This document shows positions 52,662 to 61,593 of a DNA stretch of 64,000 nucleotides, piece after piece (the first letter of the stretch is position 1; each line of letters begins with the position of its first letter). Below the pieces are notes generated by a model. That model saw nothing but the letters and a program-made list of their open reading frames with translations, ran no database searches and had not been told where the DNA came from. The DNA lies in assembly GCF_014641595.1 (NCBI RefSeq), contig NZ_BMIA01000007.1, positions 124,001-188,000 of the forward strand, written 5' to 3'. The stretch is from Dyadobacter endophyticus (GTDB lineage Bacteria > Bacteroidota > Bacteroidia > Cytophagales > Spirosomataceae). A program made the position numbers and the translations under genes.

Positions 52662-55600
52662 ATGAGCCGCATTTTCCGCCTGAAATCTCCCAACGGCGCC
52701 CTCGCTGCGCACGGGTTGTTGTGCCTTGTCCTTTTTGTAAGCTGGCTACTCCTCCCCGTAAAGGCACAGGAAATTAATTTTAAATCGGACAATTACTGGC
52801 TTACTCATTATACCGCCGAATCCGGATTACCTCAGAATAGCATCAAATCCATTGCGCGCGACGAGGCGGGATTCTTCTGGTTCGCTACCGAAGACGGGCT
52901 GGTACGGTTTGATGGACGACATTTTCATACTTTTACTAATTCTAACTCGAAACTCGCCTCCAACCATCTCTTCCAAAGCTTTCGCGGGCCTAAGGATTTT
53001 AAACTCTACTTTCTTGACGATTCGAACACAGCGCACCGGATTGCGAATGGTGAAATAAACGAAACGGTCCCTTACCAAAAGAAATTCGGTGCTATGAACA
53101 TGTTCAATGCCCCGGAGAAAGGGACGATCATGGCATTTGAACTATCCAACCGGCATATCTATAACGACCCCTGGAAGAATGCCCTTTTGACAGTGGCCGC
53201 AAACAGCTATTTCCGTTGCGATACGAGCGGGGTGGCTTACTTCGACCATGGAAAACAAGTATATCGTGTTCGAAACTCCGCTCAAAAGGTCGTCGATTAT
53301 TTCACTGTGGGTCGGAAGTTGTATCTATTTAACCGGTTGCAGGGTAGCATTTCGCACATCGACCAGGCAGGCGCACACCCGGTTGCCATTACGGGAGATA
53401 TCGCCGAAGACGGTGGTAGCACGATGCATTATCCAGGGATGGAGATCCTGTGGAACACCTTTGCCCAAACTCCCCTGATTGCCCTGGGAGGTAAAATCTA
53501 CGATATCGCCCTATCCGGGAAGGCCCATTTCACCACCCGGTTGCTAATCGAGGGTTTTAACACCGGCGAACATAACATTATCAGTTCCTTTTACGACAGC
53601 AACACGGGATTACTGCTCCTGGGGAGCCATACCAAAGGGCTGTTCGTGTTTACGAGAAAGCAATTCGCTGCTTTCAAAGGCAGTGAGGGTTTTTCCATCC
53701 ACGAACAGAGCCTCTACAAAAACCGCTACCTCTTTACTACTTTCGGCACGTACGACATATTCTCAAAAGCCGCAGTAACGCTTCCGTCTATTCAAAAATT
53801 GAACGGTTTAAGTCCGCTTCTGATGACAAACGACTACCTGTGGGTCAATGTCAATGGAATGCGCTACCTGTTTGATCAGGAAGGGACGAAGTTGGGGCAA
53901 TGGTATCTCGGCAAAGAGGCCACTATTTCCTACGCCGACCTGGATGGAAACTTCTGGGCAGGTTTTCGCCGGGGAGTGCTACGGAAGTTCGATATCCACG
54001 CGTTCAAATGGACGACTATCCGGATCGCCGGACTCACGTCCCCCATCTCCTTCATTTATCAGGAAAAAAGATCCGGTTCCCGCGAAAAGATCTTCTGGAT
54101 CGGAGCAAACGACGGCTTGTTCCGACTAGCTGTTCCAGGCTACCGTGTCGAAAAAATAAAAAACTTTTCCGGCAGCCACATTCGCTCGATCATGGTAAGA
54201 AGGACAGGCGACGCGACGGAAATTTGGGGCACAATCTGGGACAAGGGCCTTTTTCTGATCAAAAACAATCGCATTACAATTTTTCCCCTTGACAGATACA
54301 AGCGCCTGGCCTCAGCCCACTGTATTACCGAAGATAAAGACGGCTTTTTCTGGGTCTCTACCAATAAGGGTTTATATCAAATCAGCAGCAGCGATCTGCG
54401 TGCGTATGCGGCACATTCGATAAAGAACTTCTACTATCATTACTATGACTACAAAAACGGGTTTCTCACCAATGAATTCAATGGCGGATGCGCTCCTTGT
54501 TCACTGATCCTTCCCAACGAGCTTTTTTCGTTGCCGTCCATTAATGGACTGGTGTACTTTGCCCCTTCGGCCGTCCGGCCAGAGCTCCCCAACAAAACCC
54601 TGCTGATCGACAGAATAGAATATAACGGAAAACGGCTCGCTTATTCGGACACGCTGAGGCTCGACGAAAATTTTGAGTTTTTAAAACTTTCGGCATCAAC
54701 CCCGTATTTTGGAAACACCGATAATGTCCAGATCGATTACCAGTTATCCAACAGCCAGCAAAAAGGCTCGTGGCTCCCTGTAAGCCAGGCGGGAGAGATT
54801 GTTTTCAATGGGCTCAGCACGGGCCAATATGTTCTTTCATTAAGGAAACTGAATGGCTTCGGGGCCAACAATTACACCACAAAGCGCCTTATACTGATCA
54901 TTGCCCCGAAGTGGTATGAGACGTGGTGGTTCAAAACATTGCTCCTGATCCTGCTGCTGCTGGGCACGAATGCTTTTTCCAAATGGCGCACCGATACGAT
55001 TAAACGGCAAAACGAAGACCTCGAACGCGCAGTTAGCGAGCGCACCTCTGCGCTGAAAGAGTCCCAGAACGAGCTCAGCCGGCAACTCAACATCCAGGCG
55101 CACCTGATCGCGTCCATTACGCATGATGTGCGTGCACCACTGAAATACGTTACCCAGGCATCCCGACAGATCCCCAAGCTCAACGAAATGCGCCAGCACA
55201 AGATGCTGAACGAGGTAAGCAATGCGCTGGAACAAAGTCTGGTTCAAATGACCAATTTCCTCGACAACCTGCTCAGTTATGTGCGAACGACGCTGTACCA
55301 TAACAAAGTGGAAATGGCGCAGGTAGACCTTTCAGAACTGATCACCCAGAAATTGATATTGTTTGAAAAAGTGTTTCAGCTCTACGGAAATGAGGTGCTG
55401 AATGAAGTGCCGGCAGACCTCACGATTCGCTCCAATCCGGAGTTACTGTCGGTCGTGGTGCATAATCTCATCGATAATGCCAGCAAATATGCCCGCAACG
55501 GCCAGATCCGCATTTTTTCGAGTACAACGGATCTTTCGGTACACCTCATCATAGCCGATTCCGGCAAGGGGATCGATCCGGAAATCCGTGAATGGTTCAA

Positions 55601-55772
55601 CAATCCGGCTGCCGCACATTCTGAATCGTATGGCAATGCATCGCCGAAAGGCTTTGGCCTCGTGATCGTCAAAGAGGTAGCCCGTCTTATAGGCCTCTCG
55701 GTTTACGTGGACAACCACAATGGCTGCGAGTTTCACCTCGTGTTCGATACGCCGGAATCTGGTGGGGAGTAA
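52662..55772 (+). CDS. Propeller-type sensor histidine kinase
   Basis: The 1036-aa protein has a signal peptide or anchor (LLCLVLFVSWLLLPVKAQ) and a periplasmic two-component propeller region. WLTHYTAESGLPQNSI and DEAGFFWFATEDGLVRFDG are typical, and a Y_Y_Y domain lies before the membrane helix at about 755-775 (TLLLILLLLGTNAF). The cytoplasmic part has a coiled coil, a HisKA box ASITHDVRAPL with His821, and a HATPase domain (NLIDNASKYA, DSGKGIDP, KGFGLVIVKEVA). It lacks the receiver and AraC domains of hybrid regulators and no response regulator lies beside it. The ATG at 52662 is chosen over the TTG at 52632. Confidence 0.9.
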   Translation: MSRIFRLKSPNGALAAHGLLCLVLFVSWLLLPVKAQEINFKSDNYWLTHYTAESGLPQNSIKSIARDEAGFFWFATEDGLVRFDGRHFHTFTNSNSKLASNHLFQSFRGPKDFKLYFLDDSNTAHRIANGEINETVPYQKKFGAMNMFNAPEKGTIMAFELSNRHIYNDPWKNALLTVAANSYFRCDTSGVAYFDHGKQVYRVRNSAQKVVDYFTVGRKLYLFNRLQGSISHIDQAGAHPVAITGDIAEDGGSTMHYPGMEILWNTFAQTPLIALGGKIYDIALSGKAHFTTRLLIEGFNTGEHNIISSFYDSNTGLLLLGSHTKGLFVFTRKQFAAFKGSEGFSIHEQSLYKNRYLFTTFGTYDIFSKAAVTLPSIQKLNGLSPLLMTNDYLWVNVNGMRYLFDQEGTKLGQWYLGKEATISYADLDGNFWAGFRRGVLRKFDIHAFKWTTIRIAGLTSPISFIYQEKRSGSREKIFWIGANDGLFRLAVPGYRVEKIKNFSGSHIRSIMVRRTGDATEIWGTIWDKGLFLIKNNRITIFPLDRYKRLASAHCITEDKDGFFWVSTNKGLYQISSSDLRAYAAHSIKNFYYHYYDYKNGFLTNEFNGGCAPCSLILPNELFSLPSINGLVYFAPSAVRPELPNKTLLIDRIEYNGKRLAYSDTLRLDENFEFLKLSASTPYFGNTDNVQIDYQLSNSQQKGSWLPVSQAGEIVFNGLSTGQYVLSLRKLNGFGANNYTTKRLILIIAPKWYETWWFKTLLLILLLLGTNAFSKWRTDTIKRQNEDLERAVSERTSALKESQNELSRQLNIQAHLIASITHDVRAPLKYVTQASRQIPKLNEMRQHKMLNEVSNALEQSLVQMTNFLDNLLSYVRTTLYHNKVEMAQVDLSELITQKLILFEKVFQLYGNEVLNEVPADLTIRSNPELLSVVVHNLIDNASKYARNGQIRIFSSTTDLSVHLIIADSGKGIDPEIREWFNNPAAAHSESYGNASPKGFGLVIVKEVARLIGLSVYVDNHNGCEFHLVFDTPESGGE

Positions 55773-55830
55773 CACTTTTCGCACCTCGCCCAACGCGGTA
55801 TTACTGTCAGTATCAATCTATTCGCAAGAA

Positions 55831-55861
55831 TTGATAAAAATCCGCACGAAACATATATTTG
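55831..55861 (+). promoter_or_regulatory. Upstream tandem promoter of the 76-aa gene
   Basis: TTG at 55831-55833, 20-bp spacer, then TATATTTG at 55854-55861, an exact match to TTG-N(17-23)-TAnnTTTG. Confidence 0.5.
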
Positions 55862-55875
55862 CTATCGGTGACATA

Positions 55876-55903
55876 TTGTTTTACAGATTTTGGACTATAT
55901 TTG
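55876..55903 (+). promoter_or_regulatory. Downstream tandem promoter of the 76-aa gene
   Basis: TTG at 55876-55878, 17-bp spacer, then TATATTTG at 55896-55903, also an exact match. Leaders would be about 135 and 95 nt for the two promoters. Confidence 0.45.
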
Positions 55904-56003
55904 AAAAAATTAAGAGTAAACATTAAATTTATTCTACAATTTTTTACAACAACACCTACAAATTTGTATCTTGCCGTAGATTTCATAATGATGCCATGCA
56001 AAT

Positions 56004-56234
56004 ATGATTATGACAAACCCTTATTTCTCCGGCTTCGAATATAGTGCAGCGCAAATCCGCCGTTTTCTGCAAACACATAAAACATTTACTCTTTTACTGT
56101 CGGGAGGACGCATCGTTCATCATGAGGCCGAAGACGCTATCCGTTTCAGGACGTGGCTCCTGACACACCAGATTGAGGACGTGCGCGAATCTTTTACCAA
56201 AAACTATTCCGCTTACAATCTGATGTCGGCCTAG
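56004..56234 (+). CDS. Small orphan protein (76 aa), unknown function
   Basis: I recognise no family. The protein has no signal peptide or membrane segment. It starts MTNPYFSGFEYSAAQIRRFL and continues with a hydrophobic strand (TFTLLLSGGRIVHHEAED) and a charged helix (FRTWLLTHQIEDVRESF). The sequence looks folded and soluble. It stands alone between the sensor kinase and the DUF6056 gene, behind two exact promoters and a long leader. The start is the ATG at 56004, with a second ATG at 56010. Its size alone makes function uncertain; its regulation is the stronger evidence that it is real. Confidence 0.6.
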   Translation: MIMTNPYFSGFEYSAAQIRRFLQTHKTFTLLLSGGRIVHHEAEDAIRFRTWLLTHQIEDVRESFTKNYSAYNLMSA

Positions 56235-56324
56235 GCTCCGGCAGTTCCTTACCGACTCCACCGTTTTTCCTAACCGCATCCTCACAGATGGGCATTTCTG
56301 GACGCCCGTTTAAAATAAATGTCT

Positions 56325-56332
56325 TATGTTTG
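56325..56332 (+). promoter_or_regulatory. -7 box of the DUF6056 gene
   Basis: TATGTTTG matches TAnnTTTG exactly, 28 bp before the ATG at 56361. No TTG at the -33 position was found. Confidence 0.35.
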
Positions 56333-56360
56333 GATACTTCTTTCACAAGGGTAACAACAT

Positions 56361-57779
56361 ATGACACATTACTTCTCCTGGCTTAAAAATCCCGACAACA
56401 AGTTAAAACTGCTCATACTGGCATTTTTTGTCATCCTGTTTCCATTTATAGCAGTCTCTTTTTTCGCATTCCCCACTACCGACGACTACTGCCACACGTT
56501 GGCCGTTAAAGAGCTGGGGTACTGGGGCTACCAGGCACATTACTGGAAAACATGGTCGGGTAGGTACATCGGAACGCTCATTTCCGCCACGCAGCCACTC
56601 GCGTATGACTCCTACACCGGCTACAAGCTGGCGCCCATTGTACTCATACTCTTATATGTACACGCATCCCTGAAATTTGCTGGTGCAATTACCGCCGGTA
56701 AACTACCCAAATGGCAGACCGTCCTGCTCGCATTCCTGCTGGTATTTGTGCTGATCGCCGAGCTGCCCGTCGTTTCGGGCTATTTTTACTGGTACACCGG
56801 CTACTATTACACCGTCGCCGACATTGGTACGCTCTATTTGCTGGCCTATTTATTCAGAAACTATGCCAAGCTTTCCATACAGAACGTCGTTATGCTCGCC
56901 CTCGGCACTATTCTGCTGGTGGGCATGAACGAATACACGCTCGTATGGCTGGTGGTACTTTCGGGCGGGTGGTTCTTTTTCAGCAGTGTGATAGCCCGCA
57001 AATTGCAGATAAAATACATGCTCCTAAGCCTGGTTGCCTTGTCGTTCGGCGTACTGTCGGTAACGGCTCCCGGCAATGGTGCACGGGCCGAGTCGGGGCT
57101 TTATCCGACGCCTCTGAAATACAATCTCTTATTTTCGATTAAAAACAGTCTTGTCTGGGAAATCCATAATTTCTCCAAAATGGCGCCAGCCCTGTGTGTA
57201 CTGGCATTGGTACTGATCCCGATCGGCTGCCAGCTTTTCAAAAGCAAGGGCGAGGACGATTTCAAATTCTTCGGCGTACATCCGGCGCTTTCGATACTGA
57301 TCTTCGTGGGCTGTATGTACCTCAGCTATTTTCCCTCATACTGGTCCATCGCCGAGCCGCCTAACCTGCGAGGACAATGCGTGATCACGTTCTGGACACT
57401 TATCGGCTGGACCTATAATGTGTTTGTGCTGACGTTCTGGGTGCTGAAAAAAGGCTACATGCAGCCGACAGCACAAGGCCCGGCCGTTGCCTGGGTGGCA
57501 GGCCTGTATTTCCTCTTCCTTTTCGCGGGCAATTTCAATTACCGATCGGCGTGGTCCGACTTGCTTACCGGCCGTGCAGCCCGGTTCAACCAGGAAATGC
57601 ACGAACGTACGGCATTGGTACTGAACACGAAAGAACAACAGGTTTACGTTCCGAAGCTCAAAAACGTGCCCTACACCATCCTCATCGTAAACGACGAAAC
57701 CGACCCGGCGTGGGCGTCTGTGGAGGTCAATAACGGCTGCGCGGAGTGGTTTTTCAAGAAGAAGTTTTTCTATAAATAG
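56361..57779 (+). CDS. DUF6056-like multi-pass membrane protein, possible GT-C glycosyltransferase
   Basis: The 472-aa protein has about ten predicted membrane helices. After the first helix is PTTDDYCHTLAVKELG, a DDY-type acidic loop like those in GT-C glycosyltransferases. YWKTWSGRYIGTLISAT and FYWYTGYYYTVADIGTL follow. The C-terminal tail RFNQEMHERTAL is outside the membrane. I place it near DUF6056 from this pattern. Transfer of a sugar from a lipid donor is an inference. Confidence 0.6.
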   Translation: MTHYFSWLKNPDNKLKLLILAFFVILFPFIAVSFFAFPTTDDYCHTLAVKELGYWGYQAHYWKTWSGRYIGTLISATQPLAYDSYTGYKLAPIVLILLYVHASLKFAGAITAGKLPKWQTVLLAFLLVFVLIAELPVVSGYFYWYTGYYYTVADIGTLYLLAYLFRNYAKLSIQNVVMLALGTILLVGMNEYTLVWLVVLSGGWFFFSSVIARKLQIKYMLLSLVALSFGVLSVTAPGNGARAESGLYPTPLKYNLLFSIKNSLVWEIHNFSKMAPALCVLALVLIPIGCQLFKSKGEDDFKFFGVHPALSILIFVGCMYLSYFPSYWSIAEPPNLRGQCVITFWTLIGWTYNVFVLTFWVLKKGYMQPTAQGPAVAWVAGLYFLFLFAGNFNYRSAWSDLLTGRAARFNQEMHERTALVLNTKEQQVYVPKLKNVPYTILIVNDETDPAWASVEVNNGCAEWFFKKKFFYK

Positions 57780-57818
57780 CCTGTTTTGCGGACTACTTCT
57801 GAAAAAAATACAGAAATT

Positions 57819-57849
57819 TTGACTTGATTAATTTTTTTATCTACCTTTG
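57819..57849 (+). promoter_or_regulatory. Promoter of rpmH
   Basis: TTG at 57819-57821 (within TTTTG), 20-bp spacer, then TACCTTTG at 57842-57849, an exact match. Transcription would start about 48 nt before rpmH. Confidence 0.6.
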
Positions 57850-57903
57850 CAAGCCAAAATTACGGGTAGACAGAGATTTATATCGCAATAATTTGATACT
57901 GAG

Positions 57904-58062
57904 ATGAAACGTACCTTTCAACCATCGAATCGCAAGAGGAGAAACAAGCACGGATTTCGTGAAAGAATGTCCACCGCAAACGGACGTAAAGTAGTAGCTG
58001 GCCGTCGGAAAAAAGGTCGCTGGAAATTGACTGTTTCTGACGAAAAACGTCACAAGCAATAA
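57904..58062 (+). CDS. rpmH: 50S ribosomal protein L34
   Basis: The 52-aa gene encodes MKRTFQPSNRKRRNKHGFRE and then RMSTANGRKVVAGRRKKGRW, the L34 signature. Strong basic composition and the conserved KRTFQPS start leave no doubt. It has its own promoter and is followed by a strong terminator-like hairpin before rnpA. L34 is part of the large ribosomal subunit, near the exit tunnel. Confidence 0.97.
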   Translation: MKRTFQPSNRKRRNKHGFRERMSTANGRKVVAGRRKKGRWKLTVSDEKRHKQ

Positions 58063-58119
58063 GCGACGCTTGAAGGTTTGAGTAGAGGACGCTAGTCGGA
58101 GACACAAAGTCTTTCATAG

Positions 58120-58161
58120 TCTGATAAGTTTGTGATTTACAAACTTATCAGACATTTTTTT
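58120..58161 (+). terminator. Intrinsic terminator or attenuator between rpmH and rnpA
   Basis: TCTGATAAGTTTGT (58120-58133) and ACAAACTTATCAGA (58139-58152) are perfect 14-bp arms with a 5-nt loop, followed by a T7 run at 58155-58161. rnpA starts only 10 nt later. Confidence 0.85.
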
Positions 58162-58171
58162 CTACAAGAAC

Positions 58172-58588
58172 TTGAAACAAACATTTGGTAAGAGCGAGCG
58201 GTTATGCAACCTTAACATTATAGGAAGGCTTTTCAAGAAGGGCAGTCCTGAGGTTCAAACGTTTTATCTTTACCCATTCAGGGTGCTTTACATCTACGCT
58301 CCCGAAGCCCCCCCTCTCCTTCCGCAAGTCCTTTTTTCTATTTCAAAAAGGAATTTCAAGAAAGCGGTCGACCGCAATCTGATCCGCCGACGCTGCCGTG
58401 AAACTTACCGGCTGCACAAATCCACGCTCGTTTCATTACCCGCCGAAACGCGTCCTTCCTACATTGCTTTTTTGTATCTTGCAAAAGAAATAACCTCATA
58501 CGACGTTATTGAAACGGCCATGAAGCAGTCGCTCAAAAAGCTTGAAAGACTACCGCCTGCCTTTCTCAAAGAACAATCCAATTCCTGA
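58172..58588 (+). CDS. rnpA: Ribonuclease P protein component
   Basis: RnpA helps the RNase P RNA mature tRNA 5' ends. The 138-aa protein has the family motif ISKRNFKKAVDRNLIRRRCR, preceded by the usual RLCN-type start (KSERLCNLNIIGRLFKKG). There is no in-frame ATG between the upstream stop at 58133 and the conserved start, so the TTG at 58172 is used. It follows a strong terminator, so it probably depends on read-through from rpmH. Confidence 0.92.
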   Translation: MKQTFGKSERLCNLNIIGRLFKKGSPEVQTFYLYPFRVLYIYAPEAPPLLPQVLFSISKRNFKKAVDRNLIRRRCRETYRLHKSTLVSLPAETRPSYIAFLYLAKEITSYDVIETAMKQSLKKLERLPPAFLKEQSNS

Positions 58589-58594
58589 ACATAG

Positions 58595-60247
58595 ATGAAA
58601 AAGTATCTTCGTTCCATTTTGCTGGCCGCACCGGTTGTGGGTGGGCTTGCATTCGTATCATTCCGCCAGGACGACCGCCTCTTCGAAATCGCGCGGAATC
58701 TCGACATCTATGCGACGCTTTTCAAGGAATTGAACGCGTATTATGTTGATGAAATCAATCCCAACCAGCTGATCAAGACGAGTATCGACAATATGCTCCG
58801 CTCACTCGACCCGTACACGGTTTACTACGCCGAGGACGATATCGAGGATTACATGACGATGACCACCGGCAAATACAACGGGATAGGCGCGATGGTCAAT
58901 TCCGCGGATGGCAAGCATACCGTCATGATGGTGTATGAAGACACTCCTGCACAAAAGGCAGGGCTGCAACTCGGCGACGAGATCACTAAAATCAACGGCA
59001 TCGACCTTTCGACCCGTGAGGATTTCGACACCGGTAAATTGCTCAAAGGCCAGACCCAGACGAACGTCACCCTTACCGTGAAACGCTATGGCATTACCAA
59101 ACCACTGGAGATCAGCCTGAATCGTGATATTGTAAAAGTCACAAACGTGCCTTACTACGGCATGCTGAACGAAGAAGTCGGCTACATTGATCTGAAAGAC
59201 TTCACCGCAACTGCTTCGAGGGAAGTGCGCAATGCATTTCAGGAACTGAAAGGCAAAGGCATGAAATCGGTCGTGCTCGATCTCCGGGATAACCCGGGCG
59301 GCTTACTGAATATGGCCATCGAAATTTCCAACATATTCATTCCCAAGGGAGAAGAAATTGTTTCGACCAAAGGAAAAGTGAGTGAATGGAACAAAACTTA
59401 CACGGCCTACAATCCGGCGCTCGATACAGAAATACCGGTGGTGGTACTTACCAATAATCGTAGCGCATCCGCTGCCGAAATCGTTTCCGGCGTGATCCAG
59501 GATTACGACCGTGGCGTGCTGATCGGTCAGAGAACTTACGGAAAGGGGTTGGTGCAAACCACCCGTGACCTCTCATTTAATACCAAAATGAAAATCACCA
59601 CCGCGAAATACTACATTCCAAGCGGGCGGTGTATCCAGGCGATCGATTACAGCCACCGCAATGACGACGGCAGCGTGGGCAAGATCCCTGATTCGCTCAT
59701 GACCGAATTTAAGACCAAAAACGGCCGCGCAGTATTCGACGGCGGCGGTATTTTGCCCGACGTTATTACGGAAAAAGAAACCTTCTCGCCACTGGCTGTG
59801 TCCCTGGGCCGTAACCGGCTATTCTTCGACTACGCTGTGAAATACCATTTCGAACACCCGACGATCAAGCCTGCGAAGGAATTCCATCTGTCGGATGCCG
59901 ACTATGCTGCATTCACCAAATGGCTCGGCGACAAGGAATATGACTACACCACGCAGGTGGAGCGAGACCTGAATGACCTGGAAGCCTCAGCTAAAAAGGA
60001 AAAATCGCTGGAAGTAATCGAAGATCAACTCAAAGCATTGAAATCCAAGCTCTCACACAGCAAAGACAACGATTTGCAGATCTTAAAACCGGAGATCAGG
60101 AAGATCCTCGAAGAAGAAATCATCAAGCATTATTATCTGGAAAAAGGCATGCGGGAAGCTTCATTCAGCGAAGATCCCGAAGTAAAAGCCGCGCTGGCGC
60201 TCTTTAAAGAACCCGTCCGTTACGCACAGATCCTGAAAAAGAAATAG
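58595..60247 (+). CDS. S41-family carboxy-terminal processing peptidase
   Basis: The 550-aa protein has an N-terminal signal or anchor (KKYLRSILLAAPVVGGLAFV). A PDZ domain is at about 85-165 (AQKAGLQLGDEITKINGIDL). The S41 catalytic core has Ser near 290 in NNRSASAAEIVSG and Lys near 316 in YGKGLVQTTRDLS. VVLDLRDNPGGLL is the family block before it. The C-terminal ~110 residues form a charged helical tail. It acts in the envelope, likely degrading or processing exported proteins. It lies 6 nt after rnpA. Confidence 0.93.
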   Translation: MKKYLRSILLAAPVVGGLAFVSFRQDDRLFEIARNLDIYATLFKELNAYYVDEINPNQLIKTSIDNMLRSLDPYTVYYAEDDIEDYMTMTTGKYNGIGAMVNSADGKHTVMMVYEDTPAQKAGLQLGDEITKINGIDLSTREDFDTGKLLKGQTQTNVTLTVKRYGITKPLEISLNRDIVKVTNVPYYGMLNEEVGYIDLKDFTATASREVRNAFQELKGKGMKSVVLDLRDNPGGLLNMAIEISNIFIPKGEEIVSTKGKVSEWNKTYTAYNPALDTEIPVVVLTNNRSASAAEIVSGVIQDYDRGVLIGQRTYGKGLVQTTRDLSFNTKMKITTAKYYIPSGRCIQAIDYSHRNDDGSVGKIPDSLMTEFKTKNGRAVFDGGGILPDVITEKETFSPLAVSLGRNRLFFDYAVKYHFEHPTIKPAKEFHLSDADYAAFTKWLGDKEYDYTTQVERDLNDLEASAKKEKSLEVIEDQLKALKSKLSHSKDNDLQILKPEIRKILEEEIIKHYYLEKGMREASFSEDPEVKAALALFKEPVRYAQILKKK

Positions 60248-60256
60248 TACCAACCG

Positions 60257-60281
60257 GCCCGTCGCTCGCGGCGGGCTTTTT
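60257..60281 (+). terminator. Terminator after the S41 peptidase gene
   Basis: GCCCGTCG pairs with CGGCGGGC (one G-U) over a CTCG loop, and T5 follows. It ends just before tsaB. Confidence 0.75.
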
Positions 60282-60288
60282 GTTTTAT

Positions 60289-60984
60289 ATGCTACTACTT
60301 AGTATCGATACCTCGATCCGCGGATGCTCAGTGGCCGTGCACAACGAGACAGGCTTACTGGCGGCTTACGATCTTTTTACCGACAAATCCTCGTCTGCCA
60401 TGCTCACAACGCTCATGCGTGACAGCGTTGCACATGCGGGTTTCAAGCTTGCAGACGTCGACGCGATCGTCGTTGCCAAAGGTCCCGGCTCGTATACGGG
60501 CCTGCGCGTAGGTGTGTCGACCGCGAAAGGTTTGTGCTATGCATTGGACAAGCCACTGATCGCCATCAACACCTTGCAGGCAATGGCATTGCAGCTCGCG
60601 CCATTCTTTCCGGAACATTTGTTGTGCCCGATGATCGACGCGCGGAGAATGGAGGTTTATGCCGCGGTTCTCGACGATAACAATGCATTTGTCCAGGAAA
60701 CGCAGGCGGTGATTATGAATGAAAATTCATTTGAAGACCTGCTGGCGGATCGTCAAGTTGTGTTCTTTGGCGACGGCGCCGCCAAATGCAAGCCTATTCT
60801 GGAAAAACATTCGAATGCCATTTTCCCCGCGATAGATATCAAACCGTCGGCCCGTACGATCGGCCAGCTGGGCACTATCGCATTTCAAAACGCTCAATTC
60901 CAGGATGTGGCGTCATTTGAACCCTATTATCTGAAAGACTTCATGTCGCCCGCACCGCGAAAAGCCAGCACGCTGGTACAATAA
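60289..60984 (+). CDS. tsaB: tRNA threonylcarbamoyladenosine biosynthesis protein TsaB
   Basis: TsaB is a partner of TsaD/TsaE in making t6A37 in tRNA. The 231-aa protein begins LLLSIDTSIRGCSVAVH and has the hallmark VAKGPGSYTGLRVGVSTAKG, an actin-like ASKHA fold. CPMIDARRMEVYAAV also fits. The ATG at 60289 is preferred over the in-frame TTG at 60280, which lies in the T-run of the terminator. It lies between the protease and the DUF2480 gene. Confidence 0.93.
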   Translation: MLLLSIDTSIRGCSVAVHNETGLLAAYDLFTDKSSSAMLTTLMRDSVAHAGFKLADVDAIVVAKGPGSYTGLRVGVSTAKGLCYALDKPLIAINTLQAMALQLAPFFPEHLLCPMIDARRMEVYAAVLDDNNAFVQETQAVIMNENSFEDLLADRQVVFFGDGAAKCKPILEKHSNAIFPAIDIKPSARTIGQLGTIAFQNAQFQDVASFEPYYLKDFMSPAPRKASTLVQ

Positions 60985-61059
60985 CCAGTGGATTTTACAG
61001 GGTTTGCCAAACAATCGCCGGCATTTTGTTGTTAGCCTTTTTGTAACAGGATTTTTAGA

Positions 61060-61593
61060 ATGGAAACTGACGAAATTGTAAACCGGGTTGCTACCAGCGG
61101 CATTATCTCACTGGATTTGGAAGAACTTTATCACCCGGGCGAACGCATCGTTTACGATATTAAGGATAACCTCTGGCAGGGAATGATCCTCCGCGAGAAG
61201 GACTTCCGCGACTTTCTCAAAAACCACGACTGGTCGCAATACCAGGGCAAGAATGTAGCCATTATCTGTTCAGAAGACGCCATTGTGCCAACCTGGGCAT
61301 ACATGCTCCTCGCAGTCCAGCTCGAACCTTACGCGAATGCCTTTGTATTTGGTGATTTGAATGCTTTGGAAGATAAACTCTTTGCCGACGCCATTGCGAA
61401 GCTGAATGCAACTGAATTTGCAGGAAAACGCGTGGTAGTGAAAGGTTGCAGCAAGGTGAATGTGCCGGTTTCGGCTTATGTAGCCGTGAGTAAATTGCTA
61501 AAACCCGTGGTCCAAAGCCTGATGTTCGGCGAGCCTTGCAGCACAGTTCCCCTTTATAAAAAGCCTAAATCTTCGGTTTCCTCTACCGACTGA
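61060..61593 (+). CDS. DUF2480 family protein
   Basis: The 177-aa cytoplasmic protein matches the Bacteroidetes DUF2480 family: VNRVATSGIISLDLEELYHP near the start, then VAIICSEDAIVPTWAYML and VVVKGCSKVNVPVSAYVAV. A conserved Cys lies in each of the last two. Function unknown. Its 3' end overlaps the convergent rnhB by 40 bp, so the last residues (KKPKSSVSSTD) are read in both directions. Confidence 0.85.
   Translation: METDEIVNRVATSGIISLDLEELYHPGERIVYDIKDNLWQGMILREKDFRDFLKNHDWSQYQGKNVAIICSEDAIVPTWAYMLLAVQLEPYANAFVFGDLNALEDKLFADAIAKLNATEFAGKRVVVKGCSKVNVPVSAYVAVSKLLKPVVQSLMFGEPCSTVPLYKKPKSSVSSTD

Noticed and set aside
55970..55985. TATCTTGC as a third promoter of the 56004 gene
   Set aside because: It lacks one T of TAnnTTTG and has no TTG at the right distance. 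The same word occurs upstream of upp, also without a -33 box.
58595..60247. Possible fusion of rnpA with the S41 protease
   Set aside because: Each has its own start and stop separated by 6 nt; only close spacing.
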